Assembly (NCBI GenBank): GCA_951799405.1
Contig: OX637359.1
Span: 2,042,201 to 2,106,200 of the forward strand
Reading direction: 5' to 3'
Source of the DNA: Agapetus fuscipes
Taxonomy: Eukaryota; Arthropoda; Insecta; Trichoptera; Glossosomatidae
Length of the DNA: 64,000 nucleotides
The position numbers and the translations under genes are program-made. Positions 19,466-29,205 of this stretch are shown piece after piece; position 1 is the first letter of the stretch, and each line of letters starts with the position of its first letter. Below the pieces are notes generated by a model that did not search any database, had not been told where the DNA came from, and was given only the letters and a program-made list of their open reading frames with translations.

Positions 19466-19716
19466 AATCTAAGTTGCAAAGATATATGAATATTTAAAAT
19501 TTACATGTAATGCAAGCCCACAAACAGACACGTACAAGTTCGCGCTTACAAATTAATGCTGTATATGTACTGACAAATAAAAATCTAAGCCTCAAATTAA
19601 CATACTCCCTGCAACTTTTGCCAACCTTCCCTGAAACAGGAATGACATTGGCAAAGTGCACTATATTTTACATTATGGTTTGTCAGCCTCATACCAAACT
19701 ATAAGTCAAAGAATTA
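19466..19716 (-). mobile_element. RepA copy, diverged
   Basis: ATAATCTAAGTTGCAAAGAT through CCTGAAACAGGAATGACATT to CCAAACTATAAGTCAAAG. Confidence 0.75.
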
Positions 19717-20223
19717 TGCTTATATTTCTTTGCAACTTAGCTTATACGACTGAGTTGCAGTATTTTCCAAAGTAAATAGTTTACTTTAATATCTTTTAAC
19801 TGTTGCTTGACATTTTTTTATTCTTTTTATTTTGAACAAGAAAACAACTGTATAATTTTGTTATTTTCTACATAGATAAGAAAGTTGTTAACAATTCATA
19901 GCGCCTATTACAGTATTCTACTATTTATTTTTAATTCACACTCCAATTAAAAATAATTTGTATTATTTTTCTTGTAACCCATTTTCGTTTCACAAATGTA
20001 CGCGATAAATCTGCACAATTCAAACGTATAGAAATAGTCGTTGCAACTAAAAAAAACACGGCGAAAAAAGCACTTTAAAAAAATGAGCGTATTCTGGCGA
20101 GATAACACAAGGAAGCTATGCTTTCGAACAGTTTGTAAAAGTAAGTTCACACCAGGACAGTGCAAAACATAACAGTAGCTGAATTTCGGTGAAAGTTAGA
20201 ACGGCACAGTGACAAAACGACAT
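19717..20223. other. Unassigned interval
   Basis: No gene recognised. ACGGCACAGTGACAAAACGAC, split over 20200-20221, matches the GACA-type repeat at 54.70 and 55.07 kb. Confidence 0.45.
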
Positions 20224-20428
20224 ATCTAATCTAATCTAATCTAAGAAGCAAAAATATGTTACATTTGAGATTCACATTATATGCATTCTCACAAGCAGAC
20301 ACGTACAAGTTCGCGCTTGCACATGCCGCATGTGAACCTACAACATAAAAACCCGAATCTCAAATGGACATACACCCTGCAACTCTTGCCGTCCTTCCCT
20401 GAAACAGGGGTGACATTGGCAAAGTGAA
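20224..20428 (-). mobile_element. RepA copy, 5' end missing
   Basis: ATCTAATCTAATCTAATCTA tail, then GAAGCAAAAATATG. It stops at GGCAAAGTGAA, short of the usual boundary. Confidence 0.8.
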
Positions 20429-20738
20429 TCCACTTAACAAAATTCCCATATGCACAACCTCATACGATCCAAGCAGCCCGAGTATGTATAAGCGCGCTCA
20501 AATTGGTGCAAGCGGAATAATTTTAGTGCATTTCGCAAACGACCGCCTCTCGCAAGCGCCCACTGGGCGGACAGGGGTGGCCTGGCATAAGTAGGGGGCG
20601 GAGGGAGCGCGATATGGGGCGGAGAAAACATTCAGATGCGCAATTAATGGGGTACTATCGCAAAATTGTTTACTCGGGAATATACATATCGACGGTTAAA
20701 AGGAAGTAGGACATAAGCGACATTTTGGTCAATAATGT

Positions 20739-21182
20739 CGCACGCTTTAATTGAAATAAAGAGCAATAACTCGAAAATTCGGAAAATAGAGATTTAAATT
20801 TTCTAATGTTTGCACATTCACCGAGTGAAAATTCATTTTTAATTTAATAATTAAAAAACTTAGTTAGCCTCTGATGATGAACCGAGCAGGTTCGACAGCG
20901 CTTAGGCAGTATAACTCATATGTGAAAATAAAAACTATGTGTTTTTTAAATAAAAAAGTTTTTTAATTATTAAATTAAATAGAGATTTTGTAATAAAACG
21001 CAAGAACAATGCGAGAAGAATAGGTAGAATGCGACAGCCATTCAATTTGGACGAATATGACCGAGATAAAACATCGGACGCCTTTTTCATCCCATACAAG
21101 TTGTACTGGTTGTCTGAACTTCAAACGTGATTTCCCAACATTTTTGTTTTTTGAGTTATTGCTCTTTATTATTAAACGTGCG
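20739..21182. mobile_element. M2 MITE, 4-bp target duplication, carrying an H insertion
   Basis: Ends CGCACG...CGTGCG, with inverted repeats continuing into AATAAAGAGCAATAACTC and its complement. ATGT flanks both sides (20735-20738 and 21183-21186). A second copy at 58093-58338 has ATTT duplicated. The consistent 4-bp duplication argues for a real boundary. The superfamily is not certain. Confidence 0.7.
20796..20977 (+). mobile_element. H element, 182 bp, 11-bp target duplication
   Basis: AATAGAGATTT at 20785-20795 is repeated at 20978-20988, and M2 elsewhere lacks the insert, so the ends are secure. Inside: CACCGAGTGAAAATTCATTT head, inverted arms AATTTAATAATTAAAAAACT and its exact complement, and between them CTGATGA (20871-20877), stem II GAACC/GGTTC, then GACAGCG. 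The GACA in place of GAAA departs from a hammerhead core. The duplication length suggests retroposition rather than DNA transposition. Confidence 0.6.
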
Positions 21183-21553
21183 ATGTGTTATTAATGTTTT
21201 CCTACTTAAAATTTTCCGCTCTTTCTAATGCGCTAACTCTCATAGCTTTACGATGATTTTTGTTGTTGTTTATGCCCCAGCAAACAACTGCGTTTTCGAA
21301 GTATGGTTTTGGTGTAACCGGCAAGATTTTGTCTTAAAGGCGCTTGTGACATAAAAAATCGTAAAACATCGTAAAACCACATTAATAGGAATGCCAATAA
21401 ATGCCTGTATTTTTTATTATTTTAAAGCTGTTTTGATTTTAACGATATGATAAAAAAATTAAAAAATTATGCCATTTTTCTGAAATCTCAAACATTAAAC
21501 TGCTCTCCTGAACAATTTAGTTTATGTCGCTTATACTGCCTTTAAAGCGTCGT

Positions 21554-21896
21554 TATAATTATTTTTGTACTCTCTGTTCCGCAACTTCAATACAATTTTC
21601 CATTCAAGGTTGTTCTTTTCATTCAAATGAAAGAAAAACAACCTACATTCAATAAAAATGAAAGAAACCACATAAATATAGTTACGCCATCGAGAAATAT
21701 GTATTTTCTTTGGAAATTTCCCGCTAGCATTTGTGAGGAGTCTGCCCCATTGTACGTACTAAATTGTTTTTCTTTCACGTTGATGGTCGAAAATAATAAA
21801 AGACAGTGGCGACCCGTGATTCATTTCATTAAGAAACCTTGCATTTAGTTTTTTTTTTTGGGAATTGGTTTTTGCAGGTTTTTTGGGCTTTTCCGC
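21554..21896. other. Unassigned interval
   Basis: Short ORFs only. No recognised protein and no repeat shared with the rest of the window. Confidence 0.45.
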
Positions 21897-21937
21897 TTGA
21901 CTTATTGGTTTAAGGCAGACCACTCACATTGTGAAAA
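21897..21937 (+). mobile_element. RepA 5' fragment
   Basis: TTGACTTATTGGTTTAAGGC, then AGACCACTCACATTGTG, a degenerate RepA start. Confidence 0.5.
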
Positions 21938-21938
21938 C

Positions 21939-22187
21939 TAATCTAATCTAAGCTGCAAGGTTATATATCATTTCAGATTTATATTAAATGCATTCCCACA
22001 AGCAGACATGTATAATTTCGCGCTAACACATGCCGCATGTGGACCTACATTATAAAAACCCAATCTCGAATGAACATAAGCCCTGCAACTCTTGCCGTCC
22101 TTCCCTGAAACAGGGGTGACATTGGCAAAGAGAACCATTTTTTACAGTATGGGTGGTCAGCCGCATACCAACCTATAAGTCAAGGAA
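21939..22187 (-). mobile_element. RepA copy, full-length, ATTAG tail
   Basis: ATCTAATCTAAGCTGCAAGG through ACACATGCCGCATGTGGACC to CAACCTATAAGTCAAGGAA. It is close to the subfamily consensus. Confidence 0.88.
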
Positions 22188-22190
22188 CAC

Positions 22191-22292
22191 AAGTTCACTT
22201 TTACCAATGTAACTCATGTTTCAGGAAAGCTCGAGAAGTGTTTCAGGGTGTGTGTTGACTGAAGGTTGGGTTATTATATTGGAGGCACACCG
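22191..22292 (+). mobile_element. RepA middle fragment, diverged
   Basis: AAGTTCACTTTTACCAATGT, then GTTTCAGGAAAGCTCGAG, then GGTTGGGTTATTATATTGGA. Confidence 0.5.
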
Positions 22293-22295
22293 TTC

Positions 22296-22930
22296 ATCCA
22301 GTTCTTGTTTCACTTATCTACTATTTGATTCAAAGACGACATTTATATCAAAAATTGTCTTAAGTATCATATTTTACACAATCTGAGCTAAGAAGAAAAT
22401 GTAAAACACGATAATGTGATAGCTGTTTTTAGTATTTTCATAATCAATTTGTCCAGCAACACTACAGAATCTTAGTAGCTCCTGAACAGACACACTTTAA
22501 AATTTGACTGAAAACATTTACACTCTCCACAGCCCTTAGCTCATGCGGTAATGCATTCCACAACAGGTGGCCGGCAATGAAAAAGGCAGATCTAAGAATA
22601 AGCATTGTTGCACCTGCTGAGGACACCGAGTCGTTTTACAGCAGTGTATTGTGTCATTCATACATCGTCACTTTAAAGTTTGTCTTATCTGCAACAAAAG
22701 TACCTTCACATAAGCAATGTTTGTGAACTTACTAGACCAATGTGTCTTATTAAAACTGTAATTTGATTTTAAAAAGATTTAAACAACTCTCAAATTATCG
22801 TGTTTGAGATATTTTTCGAATCACAGATTGTAGAGAGTATGTTTGTTACGACAATTCCATTTAAAGGTCATCTTTGAATCAAATGGTAGACGCCTGATAC
22901 ACAAGATTTCTTAGTTCAGGCACATGTATT
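22296..22930. mobile_element. M3 long form with LINE remnant inside
   Basis: M3 sequence in plus orientation (22300-22440, AGTTCTTGTTTCACTTATCT) and again in minus orientation (22760-22910, CTTTGAATCAAATGGTAGAC) gives inverted arms of about 140 bp. Between them a minus-strand frame reads FFIAGHLLWNALPHELRAVE, then SVNVFSQILK, which resembles the L2/CR1 C-terminal motif (xLWNxLPxxLR...SxxxFxxxLK). Confidence 0.5.
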
Positions 22931-22963
22931 ATTATATTCTTATTAAGTTAAATACCTAATGTG

Positions 22964-23188
22964 TACCACCCATACTGTAAAAAATTGTTCACTTTGCCAA
23001 TGTCACCCCTGTTTCAGGGAAGGACGGCAAGAGTTGCAAGGCTTATGTTCATTTGAGATTGGGTTTTTATATTGTAGGTCCACATGCATGTGTTAGCGCG
23101 AAATTATACATATCTGCTTGTGGGAATGCATTTAATATAAATCTTAAATGATATATATCTTTGCAGCTTAGATTAGATTAGATTAGAG
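22964..23188 (+). mobile_element. RepA copy, 5'-truncated, ATTAG tail
   Basis: Starts GTACCACCCATACTGTAAAA and ends GCAGCTTAGATTAGATTAG. Confidence 0.85.
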
Positions 23189-23639
23189 TAAAAATGTAAT
23201 GTTGAGAGGTGTTTTTTTTTTGTATAAATAAATAAATTTAAAATTAAAATTAAAGCCAAACAAACCCTGGGGGGACGTATTGCGTCGATCACACATAGCT
23301 CTACGATGTACAGTGGTGCAATATTATGTGAAGACTTAAACACAGTTAAGCAGACAGACACGTTCTTGCCTACGCCACTGTAAATGCCACACAGATCTTC
23401 TCACCTATAAAGAGAAGACTTTTCAATAAATATTCTCGCATGCCAGGAAGGAATTTGCGTGCCCAAAAGCGCTTTTCTAGGTCCGGCAAGATCGTTACTT
23501 ATTGTTTATTACTGCTAACAACAAAACAGATTTACGATTTCTGTAAGGCTCCTGAAAATTTATGAATGCATTGATTTATTTCAAGGCACTTTCTCTAAAT
23601 AAATTTCGTCTTGTTCATCATTTTGAAATATTTTTTTTT
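23189..23639. other. Unassigned interval
   Basis: Contains AATAAATAAATTTAAAATTA next to a non-repetitive part (CCTGGGGGGACGTATTGCGT). This may be the 3' end of an old LINE, but no protein similarity was recognised. Confidence 0.35.
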
Positions 23640-23911
23640 GTAAATAGATTTGTATAGCCCATACTTTTTCTTGAGGAGATCGACCTATCAAAAATTTATG
23701 AATAGGAGATTGACATTTTAACTGTTTAACCCAACAAATATAACTCATAACTCATAATGTATAAATATTTATTAAGAAAAAAATTACCATAAGTAAAATT
23801 ACATTGAGGGGAAAAATGTCAAATCAGTTTTAAAGTCGATCACTAAAATTTTAGCTATCCTCGGCGATCGACCTTAAAACCTCCCGCGATAGACCGTATG
23901 GGCACCTCTGG
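23640..23911 (-). mobile_element. M6 hAT-like MITE
   Basis: On the minus strand it begins CAGAGGTGCCCATACGGTCT, then CGCGGGAGGTTTTAAGGTCG, as in the 7.41-kb copy. The far end near TGTATAGCCCATACTTTTTC is indistinct. Confidence 0.5.
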
Positions 23912-23932
23912 AATAGAGGAATGCTCCTTGAC

Positions 23933-24180
23933 TTATAGGTTGGTATGAGGTTGACCTCCCATACTGTTAAAAAATAATTCCATTTGCTAATTTCTCTACT
24001 GTTTCAGGAAAGGTCGGCAAGAGCCGCGGGGCTAATGTTCATTTGAGTAGTTTTTATGTTGTTAGTCCACATTGCAGCTATGTACGTGTAAGCGCGAAAT
24101 TACACGTGTCTGCTTATGGGAATGCATTAAATATGAATCCTAAATGTAATATATATTTTCAACTTAGATTATGGATAGCT
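23933..24180 (+). mobile_element. RepA copy, full-length
   Basis: CCTTGACTTATAGGTTGGTA to TTCAACTTAGATTATGG. Several substitutions, for example TTTCTCTACTGTTTCAGG. Confidence 0.8.
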
Positions 24181-24448
24181 CCATATTAGTATTGTTGTTG
24201 TAACGTTAACGTTATAGAGAAAAAAAAATCTTCTCCTAAATTCTTTTGAAAAAAAAATCATTTTGTTTTTCAAACATTTGACATGTTATTTTGTGTAACT
24301 TTTATTGTGAGTAATTTCACAAACTTTTACGTTGTTGTAACGTTAACTTTTCAGTACCTGCATCAAGTAAAAACTTCACATTTATACTTGACCAAAGCGT
24401 TTTATCAAATATGAATTAAAACTAAAAGGCATGGCCGATCGATGGCTC

Positions 24449-24540
24449 TTTTTTTTTTAAGAAATCCTGTGCGAGCGACTCCCTAGATTCTAGAGACTCT
24501 AGGGGGCCTATGACACTTGTTGTAGTGCCGCAGAGGTGTA
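24449..24540 (-). mobile_element. S3 repeat
   Basis: Complement of S3: CGACTCCCTAGATTCTAGAG, then CTATGACACTTGTTGTAGTG. A poly-T run before it is the complement of an A tail. Confidence 0.55.
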
Positions 24541-24768
24541 CGAGCTTGGTCATCGCTACAAAGCGCCAATATTCAAGCAAGATACAGTTCCTGTAAGGCT
24601 GGATGGACCTTTTGATGACCGGTCTTTGGTAAAGGTTTATGAATTTTTCAACCCAGCGAAGAGCAAATTTGAGAATGTAAATGGTATATTGTTTGTGCTC
24701 CGCCGGGATTCGAACCCACAACCTTCCCATTCAGAGTCCGCAGTGTTACCACTGAGCTACGGACCGGT
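24541..24768 (-). mobile_element. S2 SINE, head-to-head with S1
   Basis: Complement of S2: ACGAGCTTGGTCATCGCTAC through CTCCGCCGGGATTCGAACCC to CACTGAGCTACGGACCGGTC. The head runs directly into an S1 head in the opposite direction, the two sharing GGTC. Confidence 0.75.
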
Positions 24769-25087
24769 CAAACCAGCTTAGTTGGTAAAGTGCTTACATT
24801 CCATGCCGAGAGCTTAGATTTGAATCCCATCGAAAGCGTCAGAAATGATTTCCCATTTCGGTGTTTATTTCAAACCCCATAATAAAAATACCGGCAAGGT
24901 TTACTCAGCCTTCACAAGAAATGAGTACCAGCCCCCTCGGGAGCTGGGAAACTCCCACTTCAACTGAAGTTGTTGGCGTGTGGCCGGCCCCCTTACCTGT
25001 AAAAATAAATAGGTTCAACTCGCCACATGCGACCCCTTCGGGGATAACGCGGCAAGAAGTTACGCTATATGTGTAGCTTAGTTGCGT
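24769..25087 (+). mobile_element. S1 tRNA-SINE
   Basis: Head AAACCAGCTTAGTTGGTAAA, body GATTTCCCATTTCGGTG, GGCAAGGTTTACTCAGCC, GGGAGCTGGGAAACTCCC, and 3' end ACGCTATATGTGTAGCTTAG. The first bases of the head are altered where it meets S2. Confidence 0.8.
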
Positions 25088-25111
25088 TTTTTTTTTGCGT
25101 ATGAAAACAAA

Positions 25112-25215
25112 TCAGCTGTTCACTTGCGGCCATTTTGGATTGACGGGTCTTCATACAAATGCATCATTAGTTTATCAAAGCGTGGGCTTAACCGACGACT
25201 AAAATGTCTAAGAAA
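25112..25215 (+). mobile_element. M9 half-element
   Basis: GCATCATTAGTTTATCAAAG, then CGTGGGCTTAACCGACGACT, then AAAATGTCTAAGAAAACGC. This is one arm of the hairpin at 35474-35710. Confidence 0.45.
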
Positions 25216-25340
25216 ACGCAAAATAAAAAACCGGCAAGGTTTACTCACCCTTTACCAGAAATGATAACCAGCCCCTTTGGGAGCGAGGAAACCTCCCCTT
25301 CAACTTAAGCGGTTGATGTTCGGCCGGCCCCCTTACCTAT

Positions 25341-25590
25341 TATCTATAAATATAATCAAAGGTGTAAAAATATATTTACATTTAAAATTCATTTTAAATG
25401 CATGCCCACAAACAGACACGTGTAAGTTCGCATTTACAAATGCTGGATGTGTACTAACAAGTTAAAAACCAACTCTCAAACGAACATGAACCCTGCACTC
25501 TTACCCACTTTCCCTGAAACAGGCGTGAAATTGGCAAAATGGACCATTTTTTGCGTGGTCAGCCTCATTACCAACTTATAATTCAAGGAA
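25341..25590 (-). mobile_element. RepA copy nested in S1 (first)
   Basis: TATCTATAAATATAATC-type tail; ends CCAACTTATAATTCAAGGAA. Confidence 0.75.
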
Positions 25591-25628
25591 TACCTGTACA
25601 GATAAATAGGTACCGCTTGCCACGTGCG

Positions 25629-25877
25629 ATCTAATCTAATATGAGTTGCAAAGATATATTACATTGGAGATTCACATTACATGCATTCTAACAACCACAC
25701 ACGTACAAGTTCGCGCTTGCACATGCCTCATGTGAACCTACAACATAAAAACCAAATCTAAAATGGACATACATCCTGCAACTCTTGCCGTCCTTCCCTG
25801 TAACAGGGGTGACATTGGCAAAGTGAACCATTTTTACAGCATAGGTGGTCAGCCGCATACCAACCTATAAGTCAAGG
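25629..25877 (-). mobile_element. RepA copy nested in S1 (second)
   Basis: ATCTAATCTAATATGAGTTG through CCCTGTAACAGGGGTGACAT to CAACCTATAAGTCAAGGG. Confidence 0.85.
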
Positions 25878-26210
25878 GACTGTCATCGATGAAAACGCGG
25901 CAAAAAGTTACACTATATGTGTAGCTTATCGTTTTGCACACCAGAAGCGCTGTTTTTGGTTTACTACGTTTTAATGGTAAACGCTACGTTTGAGATTAAT
26001 CTAAAAGTTTTATACTCGCAGGAAAGAGAGTCGGAAAGCCATTAAAGTGTTCCATTCACCGCTGACATGTGAAATAACTGATTATCGAGCTCTCAATGTA
26101 AACTTCTCTGCTGCATCTGAACGCTTTTTCAATTCATCCATTGTAAAGGAACAACTTGTTCGGACGAATATTATTATTTGCTGTAGCGTTCGCCCGTAAT
26201 CCACCTTCTA

Positions 26211-26454
26211 TATCTATAATCTAAGTTGCAAGGATATATTCATTCAAAGCTCTCAGATGTATGCCCACAAACAAACACGTGTAGTTCGCGCTTACAAATG
26301 CTGATTGTGTACTTACAAATAAAATCCAAACCTCAAATGAACATAAGCCCTGCAACTCTTGCCGACATTCCCTGAAACAGGGGTGACATTGGCAAAGTGA
26401 ACCATTTTTTACAGTATGGGTCGTCAGCCTCATACCAACCTATAAGTCAAGGAA
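26211..26454 (-). mobile_element. RepA copy, full-length, ATTATAG subfamily
   Basis: TATCTATAATCTAAGTTGCA through TGAACATAAGCCCTGCAACT to CAACCTATAAGTCAAGGAA. It is nearly identical to the 7.65-kb copy. Confidence 0.88.
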
Positions 26455-26550
26455 TCACCTTCATTTTTGTTTGAATAAGATTGTGACGAGGAATGCAATT
26501 CACCAACTGTAGTGTTTTGCCTGGCCAGAAACAGGTATAAACAATATCAT

Positions 26551-26590
26551 GAGACCAGTCCGTAGTTCAGTGGTAACACTTTTACAGTTT
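26551..26590 (+). mobile_element. S2 head fragment
   Basis: GACCAGTCCGTAGTTCAGTG, then GTAACAC, followed by unrelated sequence and a RepA-type tail. Confidence 0.5.
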
Positions 26591-26635
26591 GATTAAAAGA
26601 ACCCAAGTATCTATAATCTAAAATCTATAATCTAA

Positions 26636-27151
26636 GCTGGGATGGGTTACCGCTCAGGTACACCGCGTGTCGTTGGCATCTTGGACCGGTCCGTAGTCCA
26701 GTGGCAACACTTCGGAGTCTGAATGAAAGTTAGTGGATTCGAATTCCGGCGGAGCACAAAAAATATACTCTCTTCGCTGGGTTGAAAAATTCATTAACCT
26801 TTACCAATGACCGGTTACCAAAGGTCCATCCAGCCTTACAGCAATTGGGTCTTGCTTGAGAATTGGCACTTTGTAGTGACGACGACCAAGCTCGTAAAAA
26901 GGTCGATAGCTCAATTGGTAAAATGCTTGCATTCCATGCCGACAGCAAGGGTTCGATCTCAAGGTTTACTCAGCCTTCACAAGAAATGAGAGCCAGCCCC
27001 CCCGGGAGCTGGGAAACCCCCACTTCAAGTGAAAGTGGTTGGTGTAAGGCCGACCCCCTTACACGTAATTATAAATACTTCCCGAATAGCCACATACGGT
27101 CCCTTCTGGAATAACGTAGGCAAGAAGTTACACTTTATGTGTAGCTTAGTG
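26636..27151 (+). mobile_element. 5S-S2-S1 composite SINE
   Basis: 26639-26679 (GATGGGTTACCGCTCAGG, then ACACCGCGTGTCGTTGGCAT) matches the 3' third of 5S rRNA, including the box C region. After TTGGACC an S2 head begins (CCGGTCCGTAGTCCAGTGGC, GGATTCGAATTCC). The S2 body ends AGCTCGTAAAAA and an S1 unit follows at about 26904 (GGTCGATAGCTCAATTGG, body, 3' end ACTTTATGTGTAGCTTAG). The unit thus contains three modules derived from pol III genes. The 5S module is 5'-truncated here; a longer version is at 59.39 kb. Confidence 0.75.
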
Positions 27152-27549
27152 ACAAAAGGCAAGCGTCTGAAAGTTATTCTCGAAGAAAAAATCGTGTTTT
27201 ATTTACAAATTGAAGTTCCACTTTTCGCAACTAAAATTTAGCTTCAAACATATAATTTAACAAGATTTCTACTCTCGCATCCTGTACTTACTTATACTTC
27301 TATGTAGCGTATCTTGGCTCGTTTTTCGAATAGGGGAGACTGGGTAAGGTTGTGTCACGAACTATTTAGATAAATTAGCCAAATTACTTTTGGGTAGACG
27401 AAAAACTGACCATATCTCTCCGCTGTTGCAGCGCCATCGTTGTCGGCGCGTCTCAGAGAGGATTGAGTAGAAAATATGTGTTCCTGTTTTTAACGTCCTC
27501 AGAGGAGTTGCCCCATCATACAAGTATGAATTGTGCAGAGTTCTAATTT
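27152..27549. other. Unassigned interval
   Basis: Largely unique. It contains GGGGAGACTGGGTAAGGTTG and CATCGTTGTCGGCGCGTCTC. No gene recognised. Confidence 0.45.
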
Positions 27550-27801
27550 AATCTAATCTTATCTAAACTGCAAAGATAGATATCATTAGAGATTTATATT
27601 AAATGGATTCCCACAAGCAGACATGTATAATTTCGCGCTAACACATGCCGCATGTGGACCTACAATATAAAAAACCCAATCTCAAATGAACATAAGCCCT
27701 GCAACTCTTGCCGTCCTTCCTGTATCAGGGGTGACATTGGCAAAGTGAACCATTTTTTACAGCATGGGTGGTCAGCCGCATATCAACCTATAAGTCAAGG
27801 A
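27550..27801 (-). mobile_element. RepA copy, full-length, ATTAG tail
   Basis: AATCTAATCTTATCTAAACT through ACATGCCGCATGTGGACC to CAACCTATAAGTCAAGGAA. Confidence 0.85.
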
Positions 27802-27837
27802 ACATACACAACAATTTTTTATTTATTTTTTGTTGAC

Positions 27838-28059
27838 GGTAGAAAACGACGCACTCTTTATTCTGCACAGAGTGACGCCGTAAACAGGCCTCAACTGCCA
27901 CTTCGACGGAACAGAACCAGTTTCGGAGACATGGTTTTTGTTTCGGCTGCTCCATCCTGCTGGAACAGTCTACCTCTGGAGTTGAGAACAGAGACCAGTG
28001 TTGGCAGTTTCAGGAAGTTGCTTAAGACACATTTGTTTAGTAGAAGCTTCAACACATAA
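27838..28059 (+). pseudogene. L2/CR1-like LINE C-terminus
   Basis: Reads RKRRTLYSAQSDAVNRPQLP, then RRNRTSFGDMVFVSAAPSCW, NSLPLELRTETSVGSFRKLL and KTHLF. The W-NSLP-LR...F-LLKTHLF signature is the conserved end of L2/CR1/Rex-type polymerases. 5'-truncated, no RT core. It lies just after a RepA boundary. Confidence 0.65.
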
Positions 28060-28127
28060 AAGTACCTTTGGGGTGGCTAGTGCCACTAAAAGGTGCTATT
28101 TAAAAATTGGCCAATTATTTATTATTT

Positions 28128-28625
28128 TTATTTTTATTCCGATAATTTATTCGGTGAGCGCTGTTCTTGAGTGACACACAACTTAATTAGAGCTTTCTCT
28201 GTGCAAGCTTTTCTCAAACAACAACCAGTGGCTGTAAAGCTGGATAGATATTTAACGGCTGTAACCTTAGTAGGAGTTACAAAACTTGAGTAATGTAAAG
28301 TTTACGGCAATTATTAAAGAGTGATTTCCCCCAAAATCTGCCGTTTTTGTTTGTTTGAACTTGATTTTCTTCATCACTGTAAATCTTTTGCTAAGACTAT
28401 TAAGTGTAAGAAACAAAAACCGCAGATTTTGTGAGAAATCACTCTTTAATATTTTCCGTAAACTTTACTTTACTCAAGTTTTGCAACTCGTACTAAGAGT
28501 ACTAGTCTTTGGTGTATGCATCTTGTTATTATGTTTATTTTGTTTTTTATCTGGAATTGAGCTCACAACTTTCCGTTTACTAGTCCGTAGCGTTATTCAC
28601 TTGACCCGTTAGCGTTAACTACAGA
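28128..28625 (-). mobile_element. S2 SINE interrupted by a hairpin MITE
   Basis: The S2 complement is split: 3' part at 28140-28260 (TTTATTCGGTGAGCGCTGTT) and head part at 28503-28600 (GAATTGAGCTCACAACTTTC, then CGTTTACTAGTCCGTAGCG). The inserted element is at 28262-28502. Confidence 0.55.
28262..28502. mobile_element. Long-TIR hairpin element
   Basis: Arms of about 100 bp (28262-28363 and 28399-28502) are complementary over most of their length, for example TTAAAGAGTGATTTC against GAAATCACTCTTTAA and CAAAACTTGAGTAA against TTACTCAAGTTTTG. The spacer is about 35 bp. Non-coding. Confidence 0.6.
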
Positions 28626-28967
28626 CCATAGCGTCCATAGAATTTAATATAATAAAAAAATAAAACTAAAATGTCATCCCAGTTTCCCCTATTCCAGGAC
28701 GTTCAAGAGAGACGTCATAGTAGTTGCTTGCTTAGGTAGGAAATACTTTTTGCTGCGCGCATTCAAGTCACGAGTGACTGGCCTCGGCAATAGTTGCAAC
28801 TCTCCCAACTTCACATCCACTCGATGCAGCTCCGACGAAACGTTAACTCGCTGCAAAATGTTTGCGAAGCATTTGAAAAATTGACAATTTGTTTAATTTA
28901 ATTCTTGGAGTTTGTATTTCACTTTAACGTCATATAAGCTTACGAGAAACAATATTATGCTGTCTAC
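28626..28967. other. Unassigned interval
   Basis: Some mixed-composition sequence (AAGTCACGAGTGACTGGCCT) but no gene or family recognised. Confidence 0.45.
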
Positions 28968-29205
28968 AATAATCTATAATCTAAGTTGCAAAGACATATT
29001 ATCATTTAAAGCTCATATCAAATGCATGCCCACAAACAAACACGTGTAGTTCGCGCTTACAAATGCTGAATGTGTACCTTCAAATAAAATCCAAACATCA
29101 AATGTACATAAGTCCTACAACTTTTTCCAACCTTCCCTGACACAGGGGTGACATTGGTAAAGTGAACCATTATTTTTTACTGTCATGATGAGTATACCTA
29201 TTTAT
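28968..29205 (-). mobile_element. RepA copy
   Basis: AATAATCTATAATCTAAGTT through CCTGACACAGGGGTGACATT. It ends shortly after GTGAACCAT. Confidence 0.8.

Larger units (their letters stand above)
20689..21553. mobile_element. M1 MITE containing M2 containing H (three-level nest)
   Basis: Left end TCGACGGTTAAAAGGAAGTA with TA before it. The interior matches the 6.1-kb copy (GACAACTGCGTTTTCGAA-like, GTATGGTTTTGGTGTAACCG, AACTGCTCTCCTGAA). The right terminus is decayed (CTGCCTTTAAAGCGTCG). M2 is inserted at 20739-21182. Confidence 0.65.
25216..25930 (+). mobile_element. S1 SINE broken by two RepA insertions
   Basis: S1 pieces lie at 25216-25339 (ACCGGCAAGGTTTACTCACC), 25591-25628 (TACCTGTACAGATAAATAGG) and 25880-25930 (AAAGTTACACTATATGTGTA). 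They join in order when RepA copies 25341-25590 and 25629-25877 are removed. TACCT is present on both sides of the first insertion. Confidence 0.75.

Noticed and set aside
20871..20900. Active hammerhead in the 182-bp H copy
   Set aside because: CTGATGA and stem II are intact, but the required GAAA box reads GACA, so this copy is probably inactive even if the family is a ribozyme.
26221..26433. Small conserved ORF read from many RepA copies (MRLTTHTVKNGSLCQC...)
   Set aside because: It recurs only because RepA recurs. Frames are broken in many copies, and the reading is antisense to LINE-R. It spans the hairpin and UTR.
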